Origin: Leptobrachium leishanense
Taxonomy: Eukaryota > Chordata > Amphibia > Anura > Megophryidae
NCBI GenBank assembly: GCA_009667805.1
Contig: CM019064.1
Coordinates: 76,134,400-76,198,399 of the forward strand
DNA length: 64,000 nucleotides
Direction: 5' to 3'
Shown here: piece after piece, positions 21,828 to 33,890 of the stretch
How positions within the stretch are numbered: position 1 is the first letter of the stretch
Layout of the letters: the number at the start of each line of letters is the position of its first letter
Translations under genes and position numbers: made by a program
Notes under the pieces: model-generated
The model's database searches: none
Told to the model about the DNA's origin: nothing
Seen by the model: the letters and a program-made list of their open reading frames with translations, nothing else

Positions 21828-22361
21828 CAGGGTGTCCATAAAGTCTCTTTACAATTTCCAAAATTTATTACAAAGGCAAATGAAAAGACAGATAAGTGAA
21901 AATTATTACAAAATGAGACGTATATATTGAAGTTTTTTTGCCTCATTTAATACACGTCTATATGGGCACCATTAGTTGCACGAAGCACATCAAGACGGTA
22001 CTCGATTTCTTGCCATGTTGGCTGTAGCATACCTTCATCAATGGTGGCAATGGCATCAGTGATCCTCTGCTTTAGATTAGTGATGTCCTGTACCTTTGTT
22101 CCATACACCATAACTTTAACATAACCCCATAGAAAGAAGTCGAGGGGAGTGATATCTGGTGAACGAGTTGTCCAGGGAATTGGGCCACCCCTTCCAATCC
22201 ACCGGTCTGGAAATGTTCAATGGGGTCATTTAACGGGGTACTTGAAAGTGATAAAAACCTTGAAAACCACTGAGTACATAGAACAGATCTGATGAAGATA
22301 TCTCATCAATTGCCTTTGTAATACATCTTTGAAATTGTAAAGAGACTTTATGGACACCCTG
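21828..22361 (-). mobile_element. Deleted mariner-type transposon
   Basis: Near-perfect inverted ends CAGGGTGTCCATAAAGTCTC and GAGACTTTATGGACACCCTG extend to about 33 bp, flanked by TA on both sides (21826-21827 and 22362-22363). Only the C-terminal part of the transposase remains, so the copy is non-autonomous. Confidence 0.9.
21947..22204 (-). pseudogene. Mariner transposase, C-terminal remnant
   Basis: An 85-codon open segment on the minus strand starts RWIGRGGPIPW and contains SPDITPLDFFLWGYVK, the third catalytic-acid motif of IS630/mariner-type DDE/D transposases (the D of PLD). It ends naturally at HIDVY before a stop. The N-terminal helix-turn-helix and the first two catalytic aspartates are missing. 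The RWIGRGG...SPDLTPLDFFLWG signature is, as I recall, best known from arthropod elements. This remnant is too short for any function. Confidence 0.85.
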
Positions 22362-22404
22362 TATTATTGTCAGCTTCAATTGTAGAAAAATACACATTGC
22401 ATGT

Positions 22405-23207
22405 GATAAGACATATTCGGCGATTCCTAGTTCGCTGACCCTGCGGTGTATTCAGCAAGCACCGCAGGGCCCCCGTAGTGCAGGGAAAAGCCGCCAACCC
22501 ACACACTCGCTGAACATTCACTGAACACTCACCGAAAACCCGCAGAAACCGCTGCAAAAACCAAGCCGAACACGCTGAAAAAAAATCAAGGCAGCCGGCG
22601 ATCACAGTGCAGAGCAGCCGCCGGAAAAAGCCGACGCGCAAACGAACGGGGTAAAAAAAAAAGTTTGCTTGAAAGTTTGAAAAGGGAAACGCGGTTTGCA
22701 AAAAACTACTAAATGAAAATGTCTGGAATTTACATATAAGATCCAATGAATGATAATAAAAAGGACTGTTACAGAAAAAAGAAAAAACTATTAAAAAAAA
22801 ACAGGAAAAAATGCCTAAAAGATGCTAAGAAAATCTAAAAATAAAGAGACTTTTTACTGCAGAATAAAATGATAAACGGTTTATTAGATATTGGTTTAAA
22901 ACGGGAACATTTTTAACATTGAAGCCAATGGGGTTCACCTGAATAAACATGATGAATGAAACCACTGAACGGCAGGGCATTTCACTGACATTCCTCAGCT
23001 GTTTGGTGTCTCTGAATAGACGAACCATTGCTTCTCTATGGGGGATTTCACTGCCCTCGAACAGGCACCGTACGTGCAGGCAATTCGCCAGAATTTGGCG
23101 AATTGCCTGCTCTCTGAATAGCCGAATGGCCATGAAATGTCCCCGCTCACTGAAATTCAGTGTCCGGTTACATTTCGGGGCCAGATTGGCTCTCTCTGAA
23201 TAACCCT
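22405..23207. mobile_element. GGGGTTATTC MITE family, copy 2 (left end degraded)
   Basis: The right end GGCTCTCTCTGAATAACCC matches the family, and internal blocks (CGCAGGGCCCCCGTAGTGCAGGG, CACTGAACGGCAGGGCATTT, GAATTGCCTGCTCTCTGAATAGC) are shared with copies 1 and 4. The left terminal repeat is not recognisable. Confidence 0.65.
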
Positions 23208-24340
23208 GTAAAAAAGAAATACTTCAAATTTTATGGTAAGGGTTAACCTTTACACTATGTATTCTATATATGTGTTTATCAGTCATGTTCTCAGGCTAAA
23301 ACACAATCTTACAACTTGCAATTTCTTTAAAAAAAATCTATTCTTTTTAATTTTTCAGTGTGACGGAATCTGGGACTTTGTTTCTGATTTCTTTAGTAAT
23401 GGTGAAAGCATATTTAATCCTACATGTACCAATATGATCAAGCATTTAAATGCCTAGTCACAGGTAGAAAGGAAAGGTGGACATAACACATCCATAGTTC
23501 ATGCCCAGCACTGATAATATTGGTTCTTTTCATAAAAGAGCATAATCTTTGACAAGATGCTCATATCACTATAAATATCAGGAGTGATTGCAAATCTTCC
23601 CAAGATATTCCCGTTAAATATCTCAAAGCTTGCCATCAATCTCCACTGACCCCCCCCCTCTTTCAAGTCATACATAAACATGTATCTCTGGTAAATGTCA
23701 GCACGGCTCATTCTCGGAGACCTGGAGCTGGCAGCCTGTATTCAGAGAATTGTTGATATATCATATCATTCAACAGGCAGAAAACTGATGCTCCACGGAC
23801 TTCCATTCAAGCCTCTGATTTAATTTGAATACAGGCACTTACTGTTTCGCAGTGGTTGGCTTACTCTGAATTTTGCCCAAGCTAAGAAAGTGCTAGGATT
23901 CAAATTCCTATTATTTGCCCGACATTTTGACCAGCTGTGCTGAGTGACTCTTCCTCAAGAAAGGGGACCTAGAGCTCATGATTCAAAACAAACATGACCA
24001 ACATAAAGTTGTCAAGCCCTGCTTGTGTAAAGATCAAGCTCAATCAAAGGTCTAGGGTTGGACATATTCACCTTTAAAAGTATGTACTAGAGGATTCAAA
24101 GGTATGCCTGAAGACTGGTAAAACAAACACTTTGACCTTGATATACACAGAGATAGAAGGTGGCAGGGAACAAGCTTCGGCTACTAATACCTCTCAGCAT
24201 TTGAAATACCCTCTCAAAGATTTCAAGAAGTTGAATCATGATGTGGCTGGTAGTAGACAGAGTGACTACCAATCACAAAGTGCCAAGTAAGTGCCAAAAT
24301 GACAAAGTAATTATTTGAGTTGGCTCAGCTAATCGCATAG
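23208..24340. other. Unassigned stretch
   Basis: No exon was recognised. The 23710-23880 part has a unique, motif-rich texture but gives no stronger evidence of function. Confidence 0.35.
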
Positions 24341-24675
24341 GGAACGGTCAACTAATACTCATGATACAGCCATACGTTCCACAGCATTGGAAACCTTTTT
24401 AAAACTGTTGCAGAAGAACTTGTTCAAGACCTGCACAGAATCCTGACCTTAACCCACCAGAAAAAGGTTTTAGGATGAACTGAGACACCAACCAATGCCT
24501 AATTCCGTAACATCACCTGACCTCATTAAAGTTCTTATGGTTGGGTAAAAGGAAACTCTTGTAGTAGTAGTATTGAAACATCTCCTTGACAGCCTTCCAT
24601 GAACAGTGGTTATTTTGTCAGTAAAGCTGGAACGAATTCCTTGTTAATGCACTTCTTTTGGAAACTGCAAGCTCT
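24340..24675 (+). pseudogene. Degenerate Tc1-like transposase C-terminal region
   Basis: Segments such as ACCCACCAGAAAAAGGTTTT, AGGATGAACTGAGACACCAA, TGACCTCATTAAAGTTCTTATGG and CAGCCTTCCATGAACAG follow, in order, the NPIxxLWDELxxRxxR..DLTNALL..SLPRR region of the Tc1 element at 26419-27628. There are many stops and no open frame. This would be an old member of the same or a sister family. Confidence 0.45.
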
Positions 24676-24999
24676 TAAGTATTATATAATGAGAGTAGGG
24701 TGCTGTTTTGCCAAAGGTGCGCAAATAGGGCCTTAGATTCTTTATGAACAAAGATCTCCATCTGTTGCTAATAGTATATTAAAAGTGATGACAAAGAGAA
24801 TGCTTGCAGGATCCATTTGCCAAGTATTTCTTATATGTCTAATCCCTGTACGCAGACAATCAATACTTCACTGCCGGTCCTTTAAGTGGCTGGATTTTTA
24901 AATACAGGAGAGGTATACAGACAGACAGAAAATCAGAATAGTGAGAACAGTACTGACAGGCAATACTAGGGATAATTGCCAGGTCACATAGGCAACCAG

Positions 25000-25172
25000 A
25001 TCTGAGGTAAAAATACCAAAGCAAATCGTCAGCCAGATGCCAGAGGTTAAACGCCAGGTCGGATTGTCAGCCAAATGCCAAGGGTCAGATGCCAGGTCGG
25101 GTTGTTAGCCAAGTGCCAGGGGTTAGATGCCAGGTCGGGTCGACGGCCAAGTGCTAAGGATTAATCGCCAGA
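25000..25172. repeat. 38-bp minisatellite
   Basis: Three to four degenerate units built on CCAAGTGCCAGGGGTTAGAT and GCCAGGTCGGGTTG. It lies in a moderately GC-rich block running to about 25440 that may be part of an LTR or another repeat. Confidence 0.7.
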
Positions 25173-25479
25173 GGGAACAGTCAGAACAAGCCAAGATCAC
25201 ACACAGGTGAGCAAAGGGTATATACAATGAACGCGCTGAGAGGATTTGAAACCACATCAGGGCGAAGAACCAGTGCTCGAGTGTCTCAATTTAAACTCTG
25301 ATGCCTTGTCTTCACAGCGCGTCCCGCCCGCATCAGTGACCCGTGGCCGCAATCGGCAGCTATTTCACTTGACAGTTGGCCAGCGAGCAGCGAGGAAAGC
25401 GCTGCCAGCCGATGGGACCCATTAGCGCAGCACGGTTACATGACACCATTGTTCAAGAATGAAGATTTAAATGAAGTGT

Positions 25480-26416
25480 GCAGCTTGAGACATTTTAAGA
25501 ACCCAACATTGGGGACAGCACTCTTCACCTGTCCCACTGCAAAGTGAATGTGTAACACCACAACTCCTTTCTGGAAGCATACTAAGCATGCCTACATTGA
25601 CCTCAGATGGGGCAGTTTTCAAAAAAGCCCCAAGATCTTGACATCCCTAGTTGCTCTTAAAATCAGGCAGCCATCAGTTAGGAAGGAAGATGCATTCCAG
25701 ATTTGTGAAAAAGCAAACAACTGAACTGCACCCCAGAATTTTAATGAAGTGATCAAACAAATTGTAAGCTGGTTTTAGTGACAATTATTTATAACGAAAA
25801 AGTGTTAATAGCCTTTACCAATGCCAGGGATCTTTAGCTTTACAGTTATTATTTGCAACTTTATTGGTGGGGCGCTGCCCCATCTGTCCTTATGCTTGAG
25901 TGTCCATGCTGTTTTAATAAAGTAATAATAATAATAGTTGTCAATATAGTAGTGTACATAACACTTCGTCTGTATAAAATATCCATTGTCACACAGCATA
26001 AGTACTTAAAGAAATACTTAAAAAAGGAGAGGCAGAACAGAAAAAAAATTACGTTTAGTAAATTAAATTCTTAAAATAATAATGAATAAATAAAAAAGAG
26101 ACTTCCATAGTAACAAGATTTAATTCCGTAAGGGTCAAAGATGGAACCGACAAAATCTAACATAATTTGCTAATAACACCAAAACTATACTGTATCTGAG
26201 AAGGGAGAAACCCTATAAACCATTTAAGAGACCATTAGTATAATGATTAAAATAAGGACCTCAAAATTAGATCATGTTCTTCATATTACGTTGATGCAAA
26301 GAACATGTCAAAGCTGGGAAGCAGTCCAGACCAGGAAATAACATAGAATGTAAAGTATATATTTGTAGTAGCAAATGATAGTTTTACAAAACCGCAGATA
26401 ATCCTGAATTTTAATG
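25480..26416. other. Unassigned AT-rich stretch
   Basis: It includes (TAA)n near 25922. Nothing else was recognised. Confidence 0.4.
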
Positions 26417-26418
26417 TA

Positions 26419-27628
26419 CACTATATTGCCAAACGTATTCACTCACCTGCCTTGACTTGCATATGAATTTAAGTGACATCCCATTCCTAATCCATAGGGT
26501 TCAATAGGACGTCGGTCCACCGTTTGCAGCTATAACAGCTTCAACTCTTCTGGGAAGGCTGTCCACAAGGTTTAGGAGTGTGTTTATGGGAATTTTTGAT
26601 CATTCTTCCAGAAGCGCATTTGTGAGGTCACACACTGATGTTGGACGAGAAGGCCTGGCTCTCAGTCTCCGCTCTAATTCATCCCAAAGGTCTTCTATCG
26701 GGTTGAGGTCAGGACTCTGTGCAGGCCAGTCAAGTTCATCCACATCAGACTCTGTCATCATCCATGTCTTTATGGACCTTGCTTTGTGCACTGGTGCACA
26801 GTCATGTTGGAAGAGGAAGGGGCCAGCTCCAAACTGTTCCCACAAAGTTGGGAGCAAGGAATTGTCCAAAATGTCTTGGTATGCTGAAGCATTCAGAGTT
26901 CCTTTTACTGGAACTAAGGGGCCAAGCCCAGCTCCTGAAAAACAACCCCACACCATAATCCCCCCTCCACCAAACTTTACACTTGGCACAATGCAGTCAG
27001 ACAAGTACCGTTCTCCTGGCAACCGCCAAACCCAGACTCGTCCATCAGATTGCCAGATGGAGAAGCGCGATTCGTCACTCCAGAGAATGCGTCTCCACTG
27101 CTCTAGAGTCCAGTGGCGGCGTGCTTTACACCACTGCATCCGGCGCTTTGCATTGCACTTGGTGATGTATGGCTTGGATGCAGCTGCTCGGCCATGGAAA
27201 CCCATTCCATGAAGCTCTCTGCGCACTGTTCTTGAGCTAATCTGAAGGCCACATGAAGTTTGGAGGTCTGTAGCAATTGACTCTGCAGAAATCAGCATCC
27301 GCTGACCCCACCCCGTCAGTTTACGTGGCCTGAGTTGCTGTCGTTCCCAATCACTTCCACGTTCTTATAATACAGCTGACAGTTGACTGTGGCATATTTA
27401 GGAGCGAGGAAATTTCACGACTGGATTTGTTGCACAGGTGGCATCCTATCACAGTTCCACGCTGGAATTCACTGAGCTCCTGAGAGCGACCCACTCTTTC
27501 ACAAAGGTTTGTAAAAACAATCTGCATGCCTAGGTGCTTGATTTTATACACCTGTGGCCATGGAAGTGAATGGAACACCTGATTCTGATTATTTGGATGG
27601 GTGAGCGAACACTTTTGGCAATATAGTG
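26419..27628 (-). mobile_element. Tc1-like transposon, nearly complete
   Basis: The ends CACTATATTGCCAAACGTAT and ACACTTTTGGCAATATAGTG are inverted (about 25 bp) and flanked by TA (26417-26418 and 27629-27630). At 1210 bp with a single transposase on the minus strand, it is a standard short-TIR Tc1 layout. A degenerate relative lies at 24340-24675. Confidence 0.95.
26501..27578 (-). pseudogene. Tc1-like transposase (DD35E), lightly broken
   Basis: Two minus-strand frames make up one transposase. The first (27351-27578, 75 codons) carries the N-terminal helix-turn-helix region (ELSEFQRGTVIGC..REISSLLNMPQSTVSCI). The second (26600-27298, 232 codons from its first Met) carries the second DNA-binding helix set and the catalytic core. 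Catalytic residues in the second frame are D75 (LWSDESRFS), D166 (FQHDCAP) and E202 (PIEDLWDEL). I count 35 residues between the last two, hence DD35E rather than the usual DD34[14 protein letters not shown] is intact. The breaks are a frameshift or stop between the two frames (about 27300-27353) and a stop at 26600-26602; the natural end (33 codons further, GGPTSY then stop) is at 26501. It is probably inactive but recently so. Confidence 0.9.
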
Positions 27629-27630
27629 TA

Positions 27631-28876
27631 TGTCATCCATATAAAAGCCTCATTTTCTTTTCTAGAGACTGCTAAAATCTCTATTATCTGAAAGAAATCT
27701 CACAATCATAGTGTACCACAAAAATGCAATGAAACGTGTGCATTTGTCGTTTCTTCTACAGCAGCAATCATGCTGGTGGAGACTGCTCTACTCAATCTAA
27801 AAAGGGGATTAGTGCCTTATCAGTACAAAAGCCATAGTTTTCGAAGTACCGGACCAGAGGACTGTTCGCCGTCCCAGATAATGCCCCTTCCAGTATGTTG
27901 CTTCCTTTTATTGATAATATTCCTCTTTGTTGGTCTTTACATTTCTATATTTTCATTAAATCTTTTTACATCCTTCCTGCCCATGGAAGCAAGACCTATC
28001 CAAATGATGAGCTGTATAAACCAATCACAGGTTAACACATATTATTTTTGAAAACTAATTAAAAATATCACAAACAGCCGAAAGCCTATAACCTTAAAAA
28101 AATTAAAATAAAGCTTTGAAAGTGTTTTTCTCTATTACGCTGAATATAAAAATATAAGCGATATAAATAATATCGTATGATACCGTATGATATCTTTAGA
28201 AATCTTCAAAGGACTAATCCAACACATAATGCCCTTTGCAAAACGGCTAAGCAACGCGTCCTCTCATTTCCTTTTTATTAGTAGAATAATCAAAGAAATC
28301 CATCTACAAAGCAAAGTCGTGTTCTATCCTGAGATCATCCTTTTCTTCTCTTATGCTGTTATTAATAACGAGTGCCGCCTTTCTTTAGAAGACGTCTACA
28401 GGGCAAGACCTGAGGGTGTCACTGCTTTCTTTCATGTGATAGAGTGGCTCATAAATCACACGAGGTACCCATGAATTATCCTTATTTTCACGGCATCCAA
28501 AGCTCAGAGTATGCATGTACTTCCATCACTATAACGTAACATAAATAAAACTGACAGACGGCGAGTGTTTGGTAGTTATTGCAGGGCTTGTGAAGTCAAT
28601 GGAGTTTGCATTTTTTCCCAGTAGCAAGGTAGAAGCTAACAACAAATTTATTTGATTTTCTATTTAATATTCTTTCTATGGAAACATTGCTCTCTAAGAA
28701 CAAGCTCTAGCAACTAGGTCCAGAACATATTTTAGGTCAAAGCATCTTTAACCTGCTAAGGCTATAAACTTTAAATCAATTATAGTGCCATGATTTTGCC
28801 TTTATAATATCTGATTTATGCTATTCTTTGGTGGGATATTATCTCTGTAGGTACTTCAGCACTTGCGGTTACAGTT
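27631..28876. other. Unassigned intronic stretch
   Basis: AT-rich; no recognised exon or repeat. Frames at 27770-28051 and 28187-28474 have no family features. Confidence 0.4.
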
Positions 28877-29100
28877 ACAAGTACTTATACAGCGCTAACA
28901 GATTCCGTAGCGCTTTAAAATGAGGAAGCACAAACAGGAGACAAACATGATACAAGAGGAAAGACAACCCTGCCCGTAGGATAACTGTCCAGGAAATACA
29001 GCACTTTAAACCAAGTGCTCAGCCAGACATCATGTGAGCTTACAATCTAAGGGATGGGGATAACTGAAACAAATGGGAGCAGAGGGAAGGTGAAACTGGT
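28876..29100 (-). repeat. L2/SINE-like 3'-end repeat
   Basis: TACTTATACAGCGCTAACAG then ATTCCGTAGCGCTTTA, followed by CATGTGAGCTTACAATCTAA, is the minus-strand form of the TTAGATTGTAAGCTC...GCGCTACGGAATCTGTTAGCGC tail common to L2-related repeats. The GGGTGG-rich region to about 29345 may be non-repeat. Confidence 0.55.
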
Positions 29101-29483
29101 GGCCAGAAGAATATCATAGGGATTGCATGGGAAGGACCAGAGGTTTGGGCTTAGTAAGAGTAATTAGAGAGAAGTGGAGACAGCTGGAAAGGAGAGCTGA
29201 AATTAGGGACCAGCCCTGGGTGGGTGGGTGGATGGATAGGGAGGGTGGGTTGGGACAGCGGAGGGAAGAGAGATGGAGGTCAGTCTGTGAGAGTATGCTG
29301 TGGAAAGAGAATGAGGTTGGAGAAAATGCACAGATAGCTACCATTTACGACGTGTAGGGGGAGGGATTGAGTTATTGCTCCTTCATTATGGGTCAAGTCC
29401 TTAAAATACTCACCTAAATTTCCCCTACACTCCCTTGAGTAAAATGTCCTGATATACAAATCAATTATGAAAATTGTTAACTA

Positions 29484-29531
29484 TTCTCATTATCGATTAG
29501 TTGTCGATTAATCGATTTGTTTCAGCCCTAC
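29484..29531. mobile_element. Fragment of the TAGGGCTG hAT-like MITE
   Basis: CGATTAGTTGTCGATTAATC then GATTTGTTTCAGCCCTA equals, in reverse, the left end of the element at 43348-43968. Confidence 0.6.
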
Positions 29532-29534
29532 TTA

Positions 29535-30630
29535 AGTGTGACAGCCCCACTTACAAATCATAATGCTTGCAATTCAGCTGTTATAGTTTGCTTATTGTAC
29601 GTCAATGTTTCCCATACTTTGCATAGGAAGCATCAATTTGTGCTCACCTGAACAATAACAAGAGATTCAACGGTCAATCGTTATCCTCATCTCAAGACAA
29701 TACATAGAGAATAAAAAGGGTTTTCACTAATTGCACGAGAATTGCAATGGAAACCAGAGCTAAAAAAGAACCCCTAAATGTTTTGCCATTTTGACCGCAA
29801 ATGCTCATTCTTCTCCAATCCACGGTTTAGTGAAATTACGTATGGATCCAAATATAGCCACCATGTAGCTGCTCCCCACTAATACACAGACACATGGACT
29901 ACAGCAAACCATCTAAACATGGCAGAGCACGGTGAAATATGTACTTCGCACCAGCTAGCACAGAAGAAAAGCATGACTTTGGTCGATTTCTACAGATGAC
30001 ACGATTCACCTCATGATGTATTATATTAGACATACCGTTGCCGAGGGAAAAACCCTAATAGAACATTTAAGAAGTCGTTTAAGTAATGGATAATGACTCA
30101 TCTTTAGCTTTCCTACCAATAAAATTTACATCTCAGCCTCAGATAATAATATCATGTCACGATGACACTGCCCCATATTGAAAGACCTTCTGATTACATC
30201 GACCTTCTTCCCCTTTGTGATAATAGCTTTAGCACATTGTCCAACCACCCCCTCTAAGTTAGAACCAAGCAGGAACCGAATGGAAAAAATAAATAAGATC
30301 TGTAATATGCAGAGCTCAATGGGTAACCTGATTAGTGCTGGACATGAAATGAAAGGAGCTTAATATCTTATGGAACATCTGACTCGTAATTTACATGTTA
30401 AGACTAAATGAGAGTACATTACTGTTTGAAAAATGTGCATACAGACTCACTCCATGCTCTCAGACAGAAAACTATAAAGATTTTACTCACATAGACTTCG
30501 AGTGGTGGAGAATCGCCAGAGATTTGCAAATTTTAGAGGCACATTTCAAATTTTTCCAACCACAATAAGCCTTCAGCTTGTCTAATTTGTCCTAAGATAT
30601 AAATTTCCTTTGCAATTCTCCATCCGTTAA
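29535..30630. other. Unassigned stretch
   Basis: No recognised feature. Confidence 0.4.
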
Positions 30631-30634
30631 CCCC

Positions 30635-31866
30635 TTAACCCTTTCGCTGCTGAGCCTTTTCCCACCTCTGTGCTGAGGTCATTTTTACCGGTTTTGCTCA
30701 TCATGTTTAACCGCGTTTTGAAGCCTTATTTTAATATATGACCCAGACATATTATATATCGTTCTTTCCGGCAGACTGTGCAGATTCATAATATGTCATT
30801 ATTATATGTATACGTTATGTCATGTCTGTATATTATAACAAAATATGCAATAAAATTTGAATTTTCAATAATTTACAATGTGTAAAGTGTTTTTTTTCAC
30901 ATTTTAAAATGCAATCGTTTGCGGTTATATTTTCTATGGGGTGCGCTTGTTAAAAAAATTAGAAATGAGGAATCGTTACTTTTTTGGGGGGAAATTACGT
31001 GTTTTTTAGCAAACACCCCCCATAGAAAAAATCGTTAGTGCAGCATCATTGTTCACATTATAATTGAAATGGGAACAATATTGTTGCACTAATAAATCTA
31101 AAAAAAAAAAAACATTTTTTTTTTTTTTTAATTATTATTTTTTTTTTTTAATTTTATTTTTTGTTTATTTTTTTTTTTTACAGTTTACATGGTCATGTTT
31201 GGTATCATTGGAACGGCCACGCTCTGGCCGTTCCAATGATAGTAAACATTAACCCCTAGCTGTCACGGATCGGGAGATAGGGGGTTCCAATGAACCCCCT
31301 ATCTCCACTATAGGTGGCAGCAAGGGGTTAATTTGAAAACTGGCGCCATCGCGCTCTGCGCGATGACGCCAGTCATTAGGGGGATATCCTGGAAGCTTGG
31401 CCGACATCCAAGATGTTGGCCAGCTCCGGGAGGGGACCGCGATACGGCGCATGTTGGCGCCATATCGCGATCCAGCCCCCTAGGGGTTAAAGACAGCTGC
31501 CGCTTGGAAGGGCAGGCTGTGCCCTTCCAGGCGGTGCCTGCCTTTAACCGCTGGCATGCACGGATGGGGAGGGGGAGAGGTCCGAAGGACCTCCCCCTCC
31601 TCCCATTCAGGCACCTTCCCTGCAATGGCGGGGGTGTGCCTGAAATAGACGTCATCACGCATGCGCGATGACGCCTATCGTGCCCGCCGGGGTCCCGGAG
31701 GTTGGGCTGACATCGATGATGTCAGCCCACACCGGGGGGCCGAGCGATCAGCCGGAATACCGGCTGATCGCGGGCTGAAAGGGAGGATGCGCTCAGCGCG
31801 TCCTCCACAGCCAAGTAGCAATGCGGTTGGACGCGCTGAGCGCGTCCACCGCATTGAAGTGGTTAA
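30635..31866. mobile_element. TTAA-bounded repeat unit 1
   Basis: It starts TTAACCCTTTCGCTGCTGAG and ends CCGCATTGAAGTGGTTAA; the reverse of unit 2's right end (TTAACCACTTGGCTGCTAAG) resembles the left end. TTAA at both ends suggests a piggyBac-type MITE. The 3' half is GC-rich with strong hairpins (for example ACGGCCACGCTCTGGCCGTTCC-type arms near 31212-31240, and GGAGATAGGGGGTTCC/GGAACCCCCTATCTCC-like arms near 31270-31305). The overlapping frames are fortuitous. Confidence 0.6.
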
Positions 31867-31906
31867 AGACCAATGACGTAACTGTTCCGTCATAAATGCA
31901 TTGACA

Positions 31907-33014
31907 TTAACCCTTTCGCTGCTGAGGCATTTCACGCCTGTGTGCTGAGCTCATTTTTACCGGTTTTGCTCATCATGTTTAACCGCGTTTTGAAGCCACG
32001 TTTTATTATATGACCCAGACATATTATATATCGTTCTTTCCGGCAGACTCGGCAAGATTCATAATATATCATTATTATATGTATACGTTATGTCCTGTCT
32101 GCATATTATAACAAAAAATGCAATAAAATTTGAATTTTCAATAATTTACAACGTGTTTTTTTCCACATTTTAACATGCAAGCAATTGCGGTTATATTTTC
32201 TATGCGTTGCGCTTGTTAAAAAAAATTGAAATTGGGTCTCGTTACTTTTTATGGGGGAAAAATTACACAATTTTTAACAAACCCACCCCATACAAAAATC
32301 GTTAGTGCAGTATCATTGTTCAAATTATAATTGAAATGGGAACAATATTGCTGCATTAACAAAACCAAAAAAACTCTTTTTTTTAACTATATTTTTTAAA
32401 TTTTATATATTTTTTTTTATTTTTAACATGGTCATGTTTGGTATCGTTGGAAAGGCCATGCTCTCCGATCCAACTATACCAAATATTAATCCTTAGCTGC
32501 CACGGATCAGGAGATAGGGGGTTCATTGGAATCCCCTATCTCCACCATTGGTGGCAGCTAGGGGTTAACTCTAAAACTGATGTCATCGCGCTATGCCATG
32601 TCATCAGGGGGACATCCCGGAAGTTTGGCCGACATCCAAGATGACGCTTTTCGGCGCTGAATCGTGATCGGCCCCCAAGGGGTTAAAGCCAGGCACCATT
32701 TGGAAGGGCAGGCTGTGCCCTTCCACCAATGCCTGCCTTTAATCGTTGACCCCGGCGATTGGGAGGAAGAGAGGTCCGAAGAACCTCACCCCTCCCTTTC
32801 AGGCACCTCCTTCGCACTTGCGGGGGGGGGCGCCTGAAATAGATGTCATTGCGCTGGCGATGACCTCTATTGGTCCCGCCGGGGTCCCGGAGTGCCGGGC
32901 TGAAATCCAAGATGTCAGCCTGCACGGGGGGGGGCTCAGCAATTGGAATCCCGGCCGATCGTTGCCTCCTGTGCATGGATGCGCTCAGCGCGTCCTTAGC
33001 AGCCAAGTGGTTAA
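31907..33014. mobile_element. TTAA-bounded repeat unit 2
   Basis: It has the same order as unit 1: TTAACCCTTTCGCTGCTGAG, TTTTTACCGGTTTTGCTCAT, a shared AT-rich block, GGAGATAGGGGGTTC hairpins and a GC-rich 3' half, ending GCAGCCAAGTGGTTAA. It is diverged from unit 1 by many substitutions and indels, so it is not a recent duplication. A 40-bp spacer separates the units. Confidence 0.6.
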
Positions 33015-33355
33015 AGATCATTGGCCCTTAAGGGGTTAAAGTCAACCCACGTAGGAAAGTTGGCTGATACTGATGGGAGGGCCTTTATTAGGGTCTGGCT
33101 ACAGGAGGCGCGCAGGGCAGCACGATACATGCTGCGCCGCAGGTATTGACTCCTAAAATCCATAGGACTCCATGGAAGCCAGTGTGAACCCAGTTGTGAG
33201 ATCTGTGTGAGCGCACTCTCGAGAACTTGCAGTGCCACAATGAAATCGCGGAGGGAGGTGGAGCTATTTGTAGGCCCGGCGAGAAGAGTGGGATTTTTAG
33301 TGGGGTTTGTAGAACGTACTGATTGTGCCTCCCTGTGGTAAGTAGTGCTAGCACT

Positions 33356-33724
33356 TTATAATACCTTACTTATCGAAACGCTAATTACTGATTACGCTCT
33401 CCATGTTAAGCATAGGGTGCGCAAAGTACAGTAAGCTGGTACAAGCTAGCGCATCGGTGATTGCGCTAAACAGATTTTTCATAGGTTTAACTTCAGGAAT
33501 ATAATATGGAGGGCATGTGTTAAAGTCACTTCTCCTAGCGTTAACACTTACTCATCCAAACGCTACCATTAGCGTTCACTATGGAATAGTGCAGTAAAAC
33601 GTCTCTTTTAAGTTTACAACAGCTCTGGTTAAGTTAGCACCAACTATGGAACAGAGCCCCTAGTTGGCAAAGGTTGTTTACCTCTGTACTCGATCATAAG
33701 CATTACAAGAAGGTAAAAAAATGC
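33356..33724. repeat. Half of a diverged inverted repeat
   Basis: AGTTTACAACAGCTCTGGTTAAG.. (about 33612) is the reverse of CTTAACCAGAGCTGTTGTAA.. at about 34652. CCATGTTAAGCATAGGG..GCAAAGTACAGTAA (about 33400-33432) corresponds to TTACTGTACTTTG..CCCTATACTTAACATGG (about 34885-34915). It is part of a broken palindromic element around the hAT-like insertion. Confidence 0.5.
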
Positions 33725-33890
33725 ATTTTTACTAGGGATAGACCGATATCATTTTTTCAGGACCATTACCGATCATCAGCATCTTTTCTGTCCGATAGCC
33801 GACATTTTGTGCCGATATTCTGTAAATTTAAAGTTGTGAAATAAACAGTGTAAATCTGACATTATGCCATAAACTCAATGGGCATAATGT

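Noticed and set aside
22348..22746. 132-codon minus frame
   Set aside because: Lies within copy 2 of the GGGGTTATTC MITE family and is not maintained in the other copies.
26580..27212. 210-codon plus frame
   Set aside because: Antisense to the Tc1 transposase coding region, with no family features.
31249..33039. Cluster of overlapping 60-116 codon frames on both strands
   Set aside because: All fall in the GC-rich halves of two TTAA-bounded repeat units and do not stay in frame between the two copies.
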